Source of the DNA: Lojkania enalia | Taxonomy: Eukaryota > Ascomycota > Dothideomycetes > Pleosporales | DNA length: 64,000 bases | Assembly (NCBI GenBank): GCA_010094045.1 | Contig: ML986595.1 | Coordinates: forward strand, 467,988 to 531,987 | Direction of reading: 5' to 3' | In this document: positions 1 to 10,362 of the stretch, in pieces | Layout: every line of letters starts with the position of its first letter | How positions within the stretch are numbered: the stretch's first letter is position 1 | Position numbers and translations under genes: made by a program | Notes under the pieces: generated by a model | The model's input: the letters and a program-made list of their open reading frames with translations, nothing else | Told to the model about the DNA's origin: nothing | Database searches by the model: none

Positions 1-1193
1 TACCTCCTCAATTGAAGTTGAGAATAAAGTGAGAATAATCATTGAATAACCCAAGAGAAAGAAGCCAACAATATTGATGATCATGGCCAATGGAATAACC
101 TTTGGCGCATTCTTGATTTCCTCCGCTAAGATAGGGTTAGCTTTGATTTTGTTTTGCTTGGCTATGGGATCAGGAATAAACTCACCAATGTGGCTTCCTG
201 CATCCGAGCCTATTGGCGGGTTAGCTGTTGTTTTACCCCTGTCTTGTAGAGATGTCTCACCTGCGAATCCTAGCATAATCGGAACTGCGCCGGCAAGAAC
301 CGATTGTCCCATAGTCGAAAACTCGCCGCCATTGAAGAAATTCTCAAAGACAAATGAGGCTGGCTGCTTCGGGGCAAGATATGCTAGGACAATCAAGATG
401 ATAAAGTATCCGATGATATGGACGATGAATACCATTGACTCCAGAGCAGGGAAAATGACACCGAGATACGTATTCACGATAACACCGACCAGTACGATGG
501 CGTAAATGACCAAAAGAGCATGCCAATTCTTGTACTCTAGAGCGTATTCCGGATGTTGTGTGAGGGCTATCGCCAATGTTAGGTTCGCGACGAGATAGGC
601 GCTGACCGCGAAGCCGGCCTGCCATGCGATAGTAGAAACCCAGCCAGTGATGTAGGACAGAAAATTTGCAAGCCTTGGAGGTGCAAGAATTGCGACCCAG
701 TTGAACTGCCCTCCCGAAAGCGGGATCCTGGGATATCATCAGTGTTGTAAACGGGATGCCAGGAGGATGACGTGGATTGACATACATTGAGGCCATCTCT
801 GCCATTACGACTGTCTGTGACAGAACACCTACGAAGACTATCGGATAGGCAGTAATCATTCCACTTGGTCCACCATTGAAGAGTGATGGTTGAATGCCAC
901 TGAGCTCTGATTAATATTGTCGTGGCAATTGAATACTGTGCGCTTACAGAAGAACCCCTTCCCATGATAGCACTATGATACTGTCAATGTAATTGTTTCC
1001 TAGCGTTGAAGTTGGTAGATACTACTCACTCAACGCTGTGCTCAATCCGAGGACGGAGAGTAGGTTGAAGTTCCTCTGTTTTAGTCAGAATCTGACTACT
1101 GGGACGGATTGTCTAGTCAAGTATACGAACCTTGAACTGTTGTTTCTTGCCAAACCGGGCAATGTTCGCCTCATCGCCAGGCTTGCTAGACAT
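1..1193 (-). CDS. APC-family permease (choline/GABA/amino-acid type), 3' end outside window
   Basis: Integral plasma-membrane transporter of the fungal choline/GABA/amino-acid permease group in the APC superfamily; the substrate cannot be read from sequence. The ATG is at 1193-1191. Seven exons close one frame: 1131-1193, 1026-1075, 948-980, 786-899, 261-727, 186-209 and 1-125 (continuing beyond base 1). Family landmarks appear in order: RNFNLLSVLG after the cytosolic N-terminus, SWEGVLLGIQ, NGGPSGMITAYP, AEMASMIPLSGGQFNW, the helix-rich stretch ITGWVSTIAWQAGF, FAGSDAGSHIAEEIKNAPKV, and the next helix MIINIVGFFLLGYSMIIL. The second intron (981-1025, 45 bp) is the least certain; its donor was picked by frame. 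The frame is intact wherever seen, so the gene looks functional. It is divergent from the rhodopsin-domain gene, with 445 bp between start codons. The family assignment is secure. Confidence 0.88.
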
Positions 1194-1638
1194 TGATGGG
1201 CTCGCATCTCGTACTGAGGCGACATGTTCGCTACCACCCATCGTGAATAGAGATTCTTAACTGAGGCGTAGAGTCGCACGAAGGAGACTTAGAGAACTGT
1301 GGATGAGCGATCTAGCAGAACATTCCCGGAAATCGAGTGGTAGGTGCTCAAGGGCAAGTCCTGCGCTTTGCAAACCGGCCAGCCGGAGCCCTCATTTTAA
1401 GGGATTCCCTTAGCTGCATGTCAGCCTGTCAAGGATGGGGCTCCATGGGTCCCCAGTCCATGGCTCATAACCAAACTAGCACACAGGCTCCAATAATCCA
1501 ATCGCAAATATACAGTGGCGGCTGCCGGCGTTTCCCAAACCGGTTGAATCATTTTCTTTAAACCCTCGCCTCGACTTCGCGTCAAACGCCACTGCGGCCC
1601 GGCTTCTTTTGACCTTTCCCCGATCAATCATCAGCACA
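1194..1638. other. Divergent intergenic region
   Basis: These 445 bp lie between the start codons of the permease (minus) and the rhodopsin-domain gene (plus), so they must hold both promoters. Short frames here show no codon structure or motif I recognise. No tandem repeat or clear TATA element is seen. Confidence 0.5.
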
Positions 1639-2883
1639 ATGTCGTCTTCAGAACCACTTATGTCGCCTAGCAATAATGTCACTCCTGATCACCGTGGGCC
1701 AGTTGTCGATGTATCAATTTGGATATTCTTCGTTCTGTCTGGTCTTTCCGTCGTTTCTAAAGTGCTAACAAAGCTGGCGCGTGCGAGTAGCGAAATCAGT
1801 TTGCGAAAACTTCAAATCGATGACTTCGTGCTTTCTTTAACACAGGCGAGTAATTAGCTGTCCAGGATGGCTTTCGATATTCTGATGGTTTCGCCAGGTT
1901 TTAGCCCTCGGGACCACGATTTCGATTTCCCGTCAGGTTGCCGCGGGGTTAGGAACTCCTCTCGAGACTCTTAGCGAGGCGTCTATTGCTGGCTATGAAA
2001 AGGTGTGTTGCGGCAGAGCCATGTTCTGTGTCAGTTCGAAGACTGACTGTCGCAATGTAGGCAGCGTATGCATCGCAGTTGCTGTACGTCTGCGCATTGT
2101 GCGCGGCAAATTCAGCGGCCATAATCTTTGGGCTCATGCTTCAACCGAGCAAGAATCACCAGCTGTATTTAAAAGCCACCCAGGGTTTCGGTTTCGTATG
2201 GTTGATGTGAGAGAGCATTGAATTGTCCTCATTAGACCCGAATTAGACTGATAAGCTTGACAGCGTATCAATCTTTGGTATTGCTTTCCAGTGTAAACTT
2301 CCACAGCCGTGGGCCCTTCTGAGAAACCAATGCTTCGATCAGGTAAGGCTGACTACAGAACAATGAAAAAAAGCACCCTCTGATGACCCAATGAATTCAG
2401 AGAGCCTTCTGGGCTTTTGTTGAAGCGACTAATCTAGCAACAAACTTCGCAATTACCGTTGTTCTGATCGCGATAGTATGGGGCTTGCAGATGAAAACAC
2501 CCAAGACTAAATACCTTCTTGCTTTGGTTTTCGGGACGCGTTCATTGTACGAGAATGCGTGGCTACAATAAGATAAACCGCTAATTAGGGCCAGATTGAT
2601 CATCCCCGTCGCATTCAAGCTTTCGTATATGTTTCATAGAGGACTCACACACGACACTGGAAATTGGAATCCGACTTCAGACAGCGTGGAGGAGGTCATT
2701 CTGACATCAGTCATCATGAACGCTAGCATCGCAATTGCCTGCTTACCATTCATGAAGACCCTCATGGAATCTCTCCAGCCCGGCTGGTCCACTGGTCAGG
2801 TACGTCCTGGTGTTGGATACGACATCATGGTCACCAAGACGTTTGAAAACTCGAGCTACCCACTAAGCGGCCTGAGCAGGTGA
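1639..2883 (+). CDS. Fungal rhodopsin-domain (PTH11-like) integral membrane protein
   Basis: Predicted multi-helix membrane protein of the fungal rhodopsin-domain family; its ligand is unknown. Six exons: 1639-1845, 1898-2002, 2061-2206, 2264-2342, 2401-2546 and 2589-2883, giving 325 residues. Features in order: N-terminal DHRGPVVDVSIWIFFVLSG helix, the family motif LQIDDFVL, helix LALGTTISISRQVAAGLG, then QLLYVCALCAANSAAIIF, GFGFVWLIVSIFGIAFQC, FWAFVEATNLATNFAITVV followed by IVWGLQMKTPK, and the late helix with IAIACLPFMKTLMESLQPGW. The first intron begins GCGAGT after CAG, a non-canonical GC donor; the frame only continues if it is spliced. Intron 5 (2547-2588, 42 bp) was chosen by frame. 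An in-frame ATG at 1609 gives ten more residues, but 1639 matches family N-termini better. The frame is otherwise clean. Confidence 0.82.
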
Positions 2884-4259
2884 GGGAGAGCTCGGCCCGA
2901 ATAGGAAATCATTCAAGTGTATATACAGGTGCCCGGGGCAGTTCGCGTTGAAATGAGTGTATGTATGCGCACGCAATCTCCTAAAACGTTCCATCTAAGT
3001 CTTGAGTCCAGAGTTAGACATGTCCGTCTAATCATCTTGGTGATTTCCGCTTGAATCACGACGCGCACAAGTCTGGAAGCTGCCAGCTCTGCGTTAATGA
3101 ATCGCATGGCATCCCGGGATAGTTCATTTCGAGGCATTTGGCAATTGGTCACTTGAGCAGACAGCCAGTCGAAGTGGTTCCACGGATGAAGTGGTGACAC
3201 CGGTCCCTGGCCCAGGCTTGCACGGTTCTGTATGCCGGGGCCGGACCAAGCGTTGTTGAGAGTTCCACGGTGTCCATGCACATGGCGACAGAAGAATTGG
3301 ATCTATGCAGTTCGAAATTGAGCTGGCTCTAGACGATAAGGTTTCGACGGCGGCTGCAGCTCGTCTCGACTAGCGTACTTTGAGTCTAATGGCTCGCGTA
3401 TGGATTAAGCTTATGTACTGGCAAAACTTGGCGGCAACTACCACTCACCAGCGCTCTGCGGATATGAATGGATTGTTGCTTTTGATGCCTTGCTGCACTA
3501 TTCTTTGCGCTGTGCCGGCGTCTCTTGCCGCCGAGGGCCGCAATGCAGTGCTGAGCTTCTGGTTCGGCACGCGTCAGTGCACGACATGACGAATATTGAT
3601 GCGAACAGGCACGGCTGGGAAAACACCACAGCAGCCGGCCCAGGCCTTCGGGAGGATGGCGAGGGCGAAATTGCCGCAGGAATGAGCGGAATGCAACACT
3701 GACACGCGCAATATTCATAAATGGCAGGCAACCAAACGCCCTGCTTTATCCGGGCCAATGACCAAAACGCCGGCACGAGTCGTATCGTGGACGGCCATTG
3801 CTACGCCGCACGCAAGCCTTCTCTGCGGGCGAAGATCGGCGAGACAGCGGGCATTTTTTGCAGTGGGGGTCCCCGTAAGCTGCGGAAACAGCAGTCATCG
3901 CCGTCTGAGGGCGTTTCGCTCTTCTTGCAACGGAGGTCGAGCTGCTGTGTTCGTAGAACGCACAGCCCTTTGGCCTGTGTGCCCGTCCGTCTGCCGGGCC
4001 CGCTCGAGCACACGGAGCTGTCACGAGCCTTCGACTTCCGATTGGGCGTGTGCTGGATGCCCTCTCCGGCACGGCTTTTACTTTGAGCCGTGCAGTTGCT
4101 CTTCTGAACAAAGGCCCGTCCCGTCCCCTGTCGAGCCCCCGCGCCATCCCGTCCCTCGTCGGCCTTGCCGTCCGCACCGGCTGGTCCGAGTTCCCTCCCG
4201 CGCCACTCTCTACTCCCCCACACCAGGCATCTGCGTCTTCGCGCTCTCGACTTGCCGCC
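2884..4259. other. Intergenic region; no gene supported
   Basis: No exon chain or conserved motif was found. The right part (about 3720-4259) is noticeably GC-rich and carries overlapping long frames on both strands. They lack recognisable domains and probably reflect base composition; this part should hold the promoter and leader of the downstream acetyltransferase. Confidence 0.4.
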
Positions 4260-5060
4260 ATGACCCTCAGAGTAGAGCCGGCACACAACGAAGACTTGAT
4301 AAAGATCGTCCCCATCATTTTCGACGCATACGCAGGAAAGCATCCGTATATCAACGCAGTATTCCCTAACAACTTAACCGAAGATGGCCAAGAAAAGGCG
4401 CTGAAGAGAATCATCGGCATCGGAGCCAGCAGCGAAACCTCGCAATGGGAGAAAGTCGTTGACACGGCTACCGACCAAATAATCGGAGCCGCCATGTGGC
4501 TCATCTACAGAGAGAAGAAGCCTGAGGCGCACCATCTAGATGGGCCTGACGGCACTTGGGACAGCGACGCTGACAAGGAGTATGCACAACAGTTGTACAA
4601 GTCCTACGCAGCGGAAGAACAAGCATTCTGGAATTCGAATCATCTGCCATTAATGAGTACGTAATCGTTTCCCTATTCTTGATTGGGAGGGAGGCCGCAG
4701 TCGACCCAAAGTTCGGAGAGCAGGTAGATTGAAATATCACGCAGGTATCAACGCCATGGTCGTACTACGAAAGCATCAATTTAGAGGCGCTGCTTCGTTG
4801 TTGATGAAATCGGGACTGAAAATGGCCGATGAGGTCGGCGCAGCTGTGAGTTATACCTAAAAAATATGGATTCACTATATCTTTCGACTCATGTCCGTCT
4901 GCAGTGCATTGTTATCTCAACAGACGAAGCGCGATGGCTCTATGAGAAAGCAGGCTTCGTTGTTGATAAACATGTGACATTGCCTGTTCCAGAGAAGTTT
5001 GCTGATCGTCCTAAGGTGCGATTTTTTTACATGCATCGAGATAGGAGAGCACCCGAGTGA
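4260..5060 (+). CDS. GNAT-family N-acetyltransferase
   Basis: Acetyl-CoA-dependent N-acyltransferase of the GNAT superfamily; the acceptor is unknown. Exons 4260-4656, 4745-4845 and 4905-5060 give 217 residues. The N-terminal strand/helix pair reads MTLRVEPAHNEDLIKIVPIIF. The middle has AAMWLIYREKKPEAHH followed by a charged insert common in fungal members. The acetyl-CoA loop (motif A) is in exon 2: a strand INAMVVL, then RKHQFRGAASLLMKSG (R/Q-x-x-G-x-G/A type). Exon 3 supplies ACIVISTDEARWLYEKAGF, the classic motif-B region, and ends PKVRFFYMHRDRRAPE. The upstream frame is open for 70 further codons, but that part is GC-biased and not family-like, so the ATG after CCGCC at 4260 was chosen. 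It could act on a small molecule in the neighbouring accessory genes, but nothing in the sequence shows this. Confidence 0.85.
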
Positions 5061-5841
5061 GTATGGTTCGTGTTAGTAGATGCAAACTCCGAATCGTCCG
5101 GGGCTATCAGCTGCTAGTATGGGTTGTATATCGAGCTGGGAGTCCGCACTGCTTTTCTGAACCCAAGTTTGAGGCTCTGAGGGTGGCTGGATCTAGCCAA
5201 ATGGGTCCAGGAATAGATCGAGTCAGGGTAGTAGTTTCGTACGGAGGTCGTAACTCCGTACCCAGATGCCTCGTATTCCACATCTTTTGCACAACTCCGT
5301 ACTGCCTCAAGTCGAATAATCCATGCGATCCTTCAAATCCTCTCTATGATCTGAAGCAGCGGTCCAACCTGGCCGGGACTGATATGATGGTTTGACTGAA
5401 TTCTGCTTTGGATATTTACATATATCCTACAGGACCGTAGGAACTGGGACTAGAATAGTGAATCTTTCTTATACGAGACGTCGAAAATCCCGGCGCGGAT
5501 TGTGGCTTTCCGAATCAATCTAAGATCATTCCCCTCTCCATAATATGGGTAGGGCAGAATGATATCAGGAATAGTAACAGAAGGATTTAGAACCTGGACG
5601 ATCGAGCGGGAAGAGTGCGTAACCGGAATTGGCTGCAGCACAGTAACGTCACGGGGTGTCACAAAAGGTACCTATCCCATGCCCTTCCTAGCTAAAATAG
5701 GTATAAATCGTGTGTATTGCAACATGAGCGTCTACGCGTAACTATTCCTGTCAATTTCTCCCGTATCTAAATCTCCATTCAAATGACGCTACCAGTGCCC
5801 CGCCACCTTGATGGACGCACTACCCTTCCTCCTACTGGCCT
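5061..5841. other. Intergenic region with a GTACGGAG inverted repeat
   Basis: No gene seen. The 8-bp arms GTACGGAG and CTCCGTAC lie at 5239-5246 and 5254-5261 with a 7-bp spacer, and a further CTCCGTAC lies about 30 bp downstream. A possible factor-binding palindrome; purely descriptive. Confidence 0.45.
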
Positions 5842-6062
5842 TCATTTTGGTGGGGCAGGAGGGGTCAAGATCCGAGCATCAGCTGGTTCTCCTTCTGGAG
5901 TCTCGGGAAGGTGGACTGCCCCGTAACTATCCAAAGTGGTTCCTATCCTATGTTAGCACTCTGATGAGGCCTCAAAAGTAAATCACACGTACCTGGAACA
6001 GGTGCAGCAAAGGTGGATAATGCCATCAAGGAAAGTACACTGAGAGCCGCAAGCAAATTCAT
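5842..6062 (-). CDS. Small secreted peptide, 56 residues, beside UstYa-like gene
   Basis: Two exons, 5993-6062 and 5842-5942, join across a 50-bp intron. The intron has donor GTACGT, a GCTAAC branch-point-like box and a TAG acceptor. The product begins MNLLAALSVLSLMALSTFAA, a textbook signal peptide with an AXA-type cleavage site near residues 18-20. The mature part is about 36 residues, without cysteine, acidic and proline-rich. It contains one tyrosine in DSYGAVHLPE and ends PPAPPK. There is no KR (Kex2) site and no internal repeat. A TATATA stretch lies about 130 bp upstream on the coding strand. It is divergent from the UstYa-like gene (694 bp between starts). That layout suggests either a ribosomal-peptide precursor or a small secreted effector; neither is shown. 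The main doubt is whether so short a gene is real; the signal peptide plus a clean intron argue that it is. Confidence 0.55.
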
Positions 6063-6756
6063 GATGTCTCTTTGCAATTGGTTTCGTACGACAATGTAGT
6101 GCTGATGAGTGCGTAGTGGAAGATTGGGTTTGAAAGGTAGAGGGAACCAGAGAGGTCACGAAAGTATCGAACCACCAGAGACCCTTCAGAGGATATATAC
6201 TTCGCCTTTTTTTATCGCGAATCCTATATCTCACTCTCCGGAAGGAGTAATAAACGGCGTATAGACCATCCGTCAAATGCGGGGCAGTGTCATGCTTAGC
6301 TCTGAGCACAGTTGCCTTTTGCTCTGGAGAACCAATACCATCGCTGTTCCCAGGATATTATGCAAGAATATACTCCGGGCATCGGCCGTCACATGTCCTA
6401 GGGTCTGAATTCAATTTATATATATGAGAGAAACACTCCTGCGCTACAAAAACTTGGCCAATAGGGTATGAAGAGCGGGGCTTATGATACGAAATATTAG
6501 GGGAAGGCCGCTGAGACATAGCATCCTACCCGGGTATTGGGTATCAGTGTGCTGACTGGTGTCTGACGCGGATTAATATATGGAGGGTGTTGGTCATGCT
6601 CGCGCGAAACGGGTAATCATGTTGGTTGGCCGATGGCGGGGTAGTTGGGTACTTCTTTGGTCTACTGCTCCATCCTAGATACTAGAGAGATCCAGGTCAT
6701 CAATCTCAACCCGAGAAATCTTTAGGGAACCTCTTTTTTAACCATTATTGATACTT
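6063..6756. promoter_or_regulatory. Divergent promoter region of peptide and UstYa-like genes
   Basis: These 694 bp separate the start codons of the secreted-peptide gene (minus) and the UstYa-like gene (plus). A TATATA element near 6194-6200 is placed for the peptide gene. TATATA at 6417-6424 and AT-rich tracts further right could serve the other side. No repeated operator-like motif was found. Confidence 0.4.
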
Positions 6757-7782
6757 ATGATGGCCAGAGTGGATGAACAGAAGTATTCGTTACTGGGGGA
6801 CGAAGAAAGTCATGAGCAGCAGTCGTTCGAACCTACAAAGAAGCCGGGTTTACCTCAGTGCTATAGGTGGGCATGGCCATTATTGGTCATATCGTTGGTT
6901 TACTCTTTACTCCTTACGGGATATGTGCTGCATCCAATTTCCAGGCCGAACGCTCAGCTACCATGGAGTGCGTATTATTAAACTACTTGGGCAGCTGCAA
7001 AGCAACAACTAACTTGAAATATAGCGCCTGCAATGGATGGAAAGGCAGTAGAGTATAAATTAGAGGATATTGCAAATTTTCCAAGCTCGATATATTCTAG
7101 CTCGCCATCGCCGGAGGTGGACGAGGCATGGGAGAGACTTATTCAGCGTGAGTTAGGCCGTGGTACGGTTGATTGGAATATAATTCTCTAACAAAGCTCA
7201 ATTAGCTCTATATTATCCTGCGACCAAGGAAGAGCTTGAGCGAAATGGAGATGATCCAGATGTCATCATCCGACTGAAGGAAGGCGGGTACTTTGCCACA
7301 CTAGGCATATACCACGAACTGCATTGCATGGTCCGTATAAATATGGCCTCGAGCTGTATTTTCAAAAAATTTGCTTACATTCTCCAAGCGACGAATGTAC
7401 TGGCATCTCCACGAGGAACATTACTTCCCGAACCGCTCCGAAGCCGCCAAGCGAGGAGAAATTGCTCACCTCCGTTCGTTTAAACCACCCTCCCCCTCCA
7501 ATCGTACAAATTTTTAACTGCCCGCTAGGACACTGCATTGAATTAACGTTACGAACCTTCAAATGCACACCTAACACCGCTCTGTATTCCTTCCATTATG
7601 ACCCAAAGCGTGATACTGAGCCTTTCATAATCTCGACCGGTCAAAGAAATTGCATAAACTGGGATTTGTTCCATAGCTGGGCGAAGAATAGGGCTGTGGC
7701 TTATGATCCCCAGCCAGAGTTACTAGCGCCGGCATCAGTGTTTAGAGAGATGCATCTACCGGATCCGGTATCAAAGTGGTGA
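6757..7782 (+). CDS. UstYa-like (DUF3328) oxidase-type protein
   Basis: Member of the fungal UstYa/DUF3328 family, whose studied members act in ribosomal-peptide mycotoxin pathways (oxidative macrocyclisation of precursor peptides) and some other clusters. Five exons: 6757-6967, 7025-7147, 7206-7330, 7389-7473 and 7529-7782, giving 265 residues. After a cytosolic N-terminus comes one transmembrane helix (WPLLVISLVYSLLLTGYVL, about residues 43-61). Both diagnostic HxxHC motifs are present: HELHC at about 148-152 and HLRHC at about 180-184. The second is completed only by splicing exons 4 and 5. The conserved C-terminal block reads FKCTPNTALYSFHYD, then NCINWDLFHSWAKNRAV. The frame is intact, so the protein should be active. 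ATG codons at 6757 and 6760 are equivalent. It shares its upstream region with the small secreted peptide gene. Confidence 0.9.
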
Positions 7783-8428
7783 TCTCCACTACGGTTTATG
7801 ACAGCTAGTCCTTTGAAACGGCTAGCTAATCCAAAATTTTTGACTGTTGCTGACTAGCCAAATCAAGGACAATTTGGACAGTGAAAGACTAGCCGAGAAA
7901 CTATAGCGTCTACTTAATCTGACTACAGATTTTGCACTCTTGGAGGAATTATATGTATCCATTAGGTAATGCGAAACTTGAAAAATATAATTTATGATCA
8001 CTATGGTCTCGGCACGCTAACTTTGTGTAATTTTTCACCTTTTCGACACTCTATGGCAAAATTCGTATTTACAGCTTCATGTTGAAGTGTTTATCATATT
8101 GATTTTGCTATAATCATTGGGACACATACTCTATCTTCAACAGTACAAGAAGGATTTCGGTATTCCCTAGCGAATCATATATCATTGAAACTAATGCAGA
8201 GGAACGAAGTCCGACTCAACCTTTTGAAGAGTTGCAAGGTGGCCTGGAGTGTCTTGAGATTCGGTAAATCTTGAAGCCAATGCCGCAATGCTCCTTTTTA
8301 GAGTAAAAAGTTCTAAGTGGCTTATACCCACGAACAATTTTAAAAGAAACCCGACTCCGAACTCGACTCTCCACAGGATATAGTAAGTAATAGAAACCAC
8401 GCATAAAATGCTATCTAAGTCTCCGCTC
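7783..8428. other. Convergent intergenic region
   Basis: AT-rich 3' flank of the UstYa-like gene and of the minus-strand membrane-protein gene. Several GGCTAG/GACTAGCC words recur near 7805-7905 in both orientations. Frames near 8191-8404 lack recognisable content. No gene is supported. Confidence 0.4.
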
Positions 8429-9223
8429 TCAGATCTTCGAATACGACACTTTCTTCCTCGCGGCCAGCATCCCCCACCCCACCGTAGCCGAAGATGCAAG
8501 CTCGACGGTGCCCATTAATAGGACGGCCCACCAGGCATACCTTAACTCGCCACAGAGGACATGCATATTTCCAATTTGCATACTAAGCGCCTCGTTATTT
8601 TGATGTCTGCATACGTACGAGACTAAGTTGAAATGCATAGCGTCATTCGCATCATCGGATTTGTAGTAGGCGCCGGCTACTAACCACAGAATAGTGCAAA
8701 TCATCGATACGATGGCGGTTGCCAGGTTGCCAATATTGGTCACGCGGCGAACCTTGTTAATCATTAGCACTCACAACGCAAACTGGTAGGAGAAACGACG
8801 TGGAATGAAGAAACTCACCGCTTTTGAGAAACTTGCAATGATGATAGTTATACTCAGTAGTGTTGCAATGGATGCAACTATCAGCAGTACATATGTTGGC
8901 TTCATCTTCATGTTCCGCAGCCACACTTTCATGGAGATGTTCCCGGCTTTCACCGTTACGAATTCGTCTTTTGTGGATTGATATACGCCTACCGCATGGC
9001 CAAGGACGCCTACGATACTGGCAGAAACCAGGAGAGATATGAAACGCAAAACAAGACGAATTCGTGAGATGAGTCGATCGGTACGAGGGTCTATAGAGGT
9101 GCTTTTCTCCGATAGGTTTGGAGTTGACGATTGGTATGCATCGTATTCTGTTCCCAAACGCGTGGTTTCGTACGGCTCATAGTCATTATCGAGAGGTTGG
9201 ACGGATTTGTTGAGACTGTCCAT
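8429..9223 (-). CDS. Four-helix (MARVEL-like) membrane protein
   Basis: Exons 8819-9223 and 8429-8752 join in frame (AAA GCG | GTT CGC) across a 66-bp intron. The product is about 242 residues with four hydrophobic helices in two pairs: ISLLVSASIVGVLGHAVGVY, YVLLIVASIATLLSITIIIA, IGNLATAIVSMICTILWLVA and YAWWAVLLMGTVELASSATV. The N-terminus is hydrophilic and tyrosine-rich. The segment between helices 3 and 4 has two cysteines (YVCRHQN and VLCGELR), possibly an extracellular disulphide. The arrangement resembles fungal MARVEL/SUR7-like proteins, but no signature confirms the family. The ATG at 9223 has A at -3 and was preferred over an in-frame ATG at 9292 that would add 23 residues. Function unknown. 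Confidence 0.7.
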
Positions 9224-10362
9224 GCTGAAGAAGTAGGAGGTGTTGAAGAGGAGATATGTGATGGTTGGAGAGTCGATGGTAGCTGTGTCCATGCGGAGGA
9301 GGGTCAGGGTTTCAATTTACTCAAAGGATCCCCAGGGAATGCGATAACTATTAATATCAGTATTCTCGTCATTCTAAGTCCATTTCTGATTGCCTCCAGC
9401 TCATACCTTGCACCGGAGTACCTCGCCGAACGAGACCCTTGTCGTAGTGCTGCCAAGCCTCAGCCTCAGCGGCCCGTAACTTAGCGCGGGCGCACCGCCT
9501 TATAGTAGCGGCTGCCGTCTGTACACGCCTTGAATCTGGGTCTCTGTGCTTTCAAGGTCATGTTGCTTGTGGGCGTCGGCTGTAAGCGCAGGCCTGCGTT
9601 TGGTTAGGGATGTGACTATCCTCTGTGCCTTCGATTTGAGCCAATCAGGAGGCTGTAGGGCGCGTGAGTTCGTTCGAAGTGGGTAAATAGGATATTCTTT
9701 ATTCCCTCATCTCCTATGTTGTGAAAATGACCACGACTACGGATATTCGGCCCAATTACCTGCGGTGTAGAGGGACCAAGAGCTGAAATGGAGAAATTCT
9801 ATCCCTACCTATCAGTGCGGTGGAATGCTTTGAGTGTTACATCGACCCCGCACTTGCTAGCCTTGTCGTAAGACGACGGCATACTAGGGCTTTAGCGCCA
9901 AACTACGTTATTCCAGATATGGGCTCTACACGACGAAGCTAAGCCCTATCACTGGCCAGTAGACCGCATTTGGCGTATTCCGAGCCCTAGTCCTCCGATG
10001 CTAAGCATGTACGGCCACAACAATTTCAGCCTTGAATTCAGGACTGCAGAATGTCTTCGGCGACTACTGTGAGACTCCTTATTTGTAGATGGTGGAGCAG
10101 CAAAGCCTCGCGGCCTAGAGGATTCTAGCGGTAAGGAATGTTGAAGCGTGCCGTTATTCCTGGAATTCGGTCCATATATGACGCCCTCTGTTTGCGACTC
10201 GACGCCTCATCATCACCAATTGGCACGACATACTCCTTATTTACTTTATACGGTATCTAAGCCCGAAAGTCCTATCTTTCTTGTATATATTTTGAAGGTC
10301 ACCTGTTCAACCGTTTCACTTCCTTCAAGTTCTGGCAGCTATAGACGTTAACTCTTACGACA
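9224..10362. other. Intergenic region, nothing recognised
   Basis: About 1.1 kb between the four-helix membrane protein (its start is at the left) and the decayed secreted-protein gene. No exon chain or repeat was recognised. A TATA-like TTTATA near 10240 lies upstream of the decayed gene. Confidence 0.4.

Noticed and set aside
344..965. Two overlapping minus-strand frames of 171 and 128 codons at the left edge
   Set aside because: They are unspliced readings through introns of the APC permease; correct joins give the family motifs.
3721..4504. Overlapping long frames on both strands (up to about 250 codons) left of and over the GNAT start
   Set aside because: GC-rich composition keeps several frames open at once. 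None has a domain, low-complexity-free structure or exon partner, and the real GNAT frame explains the right end.
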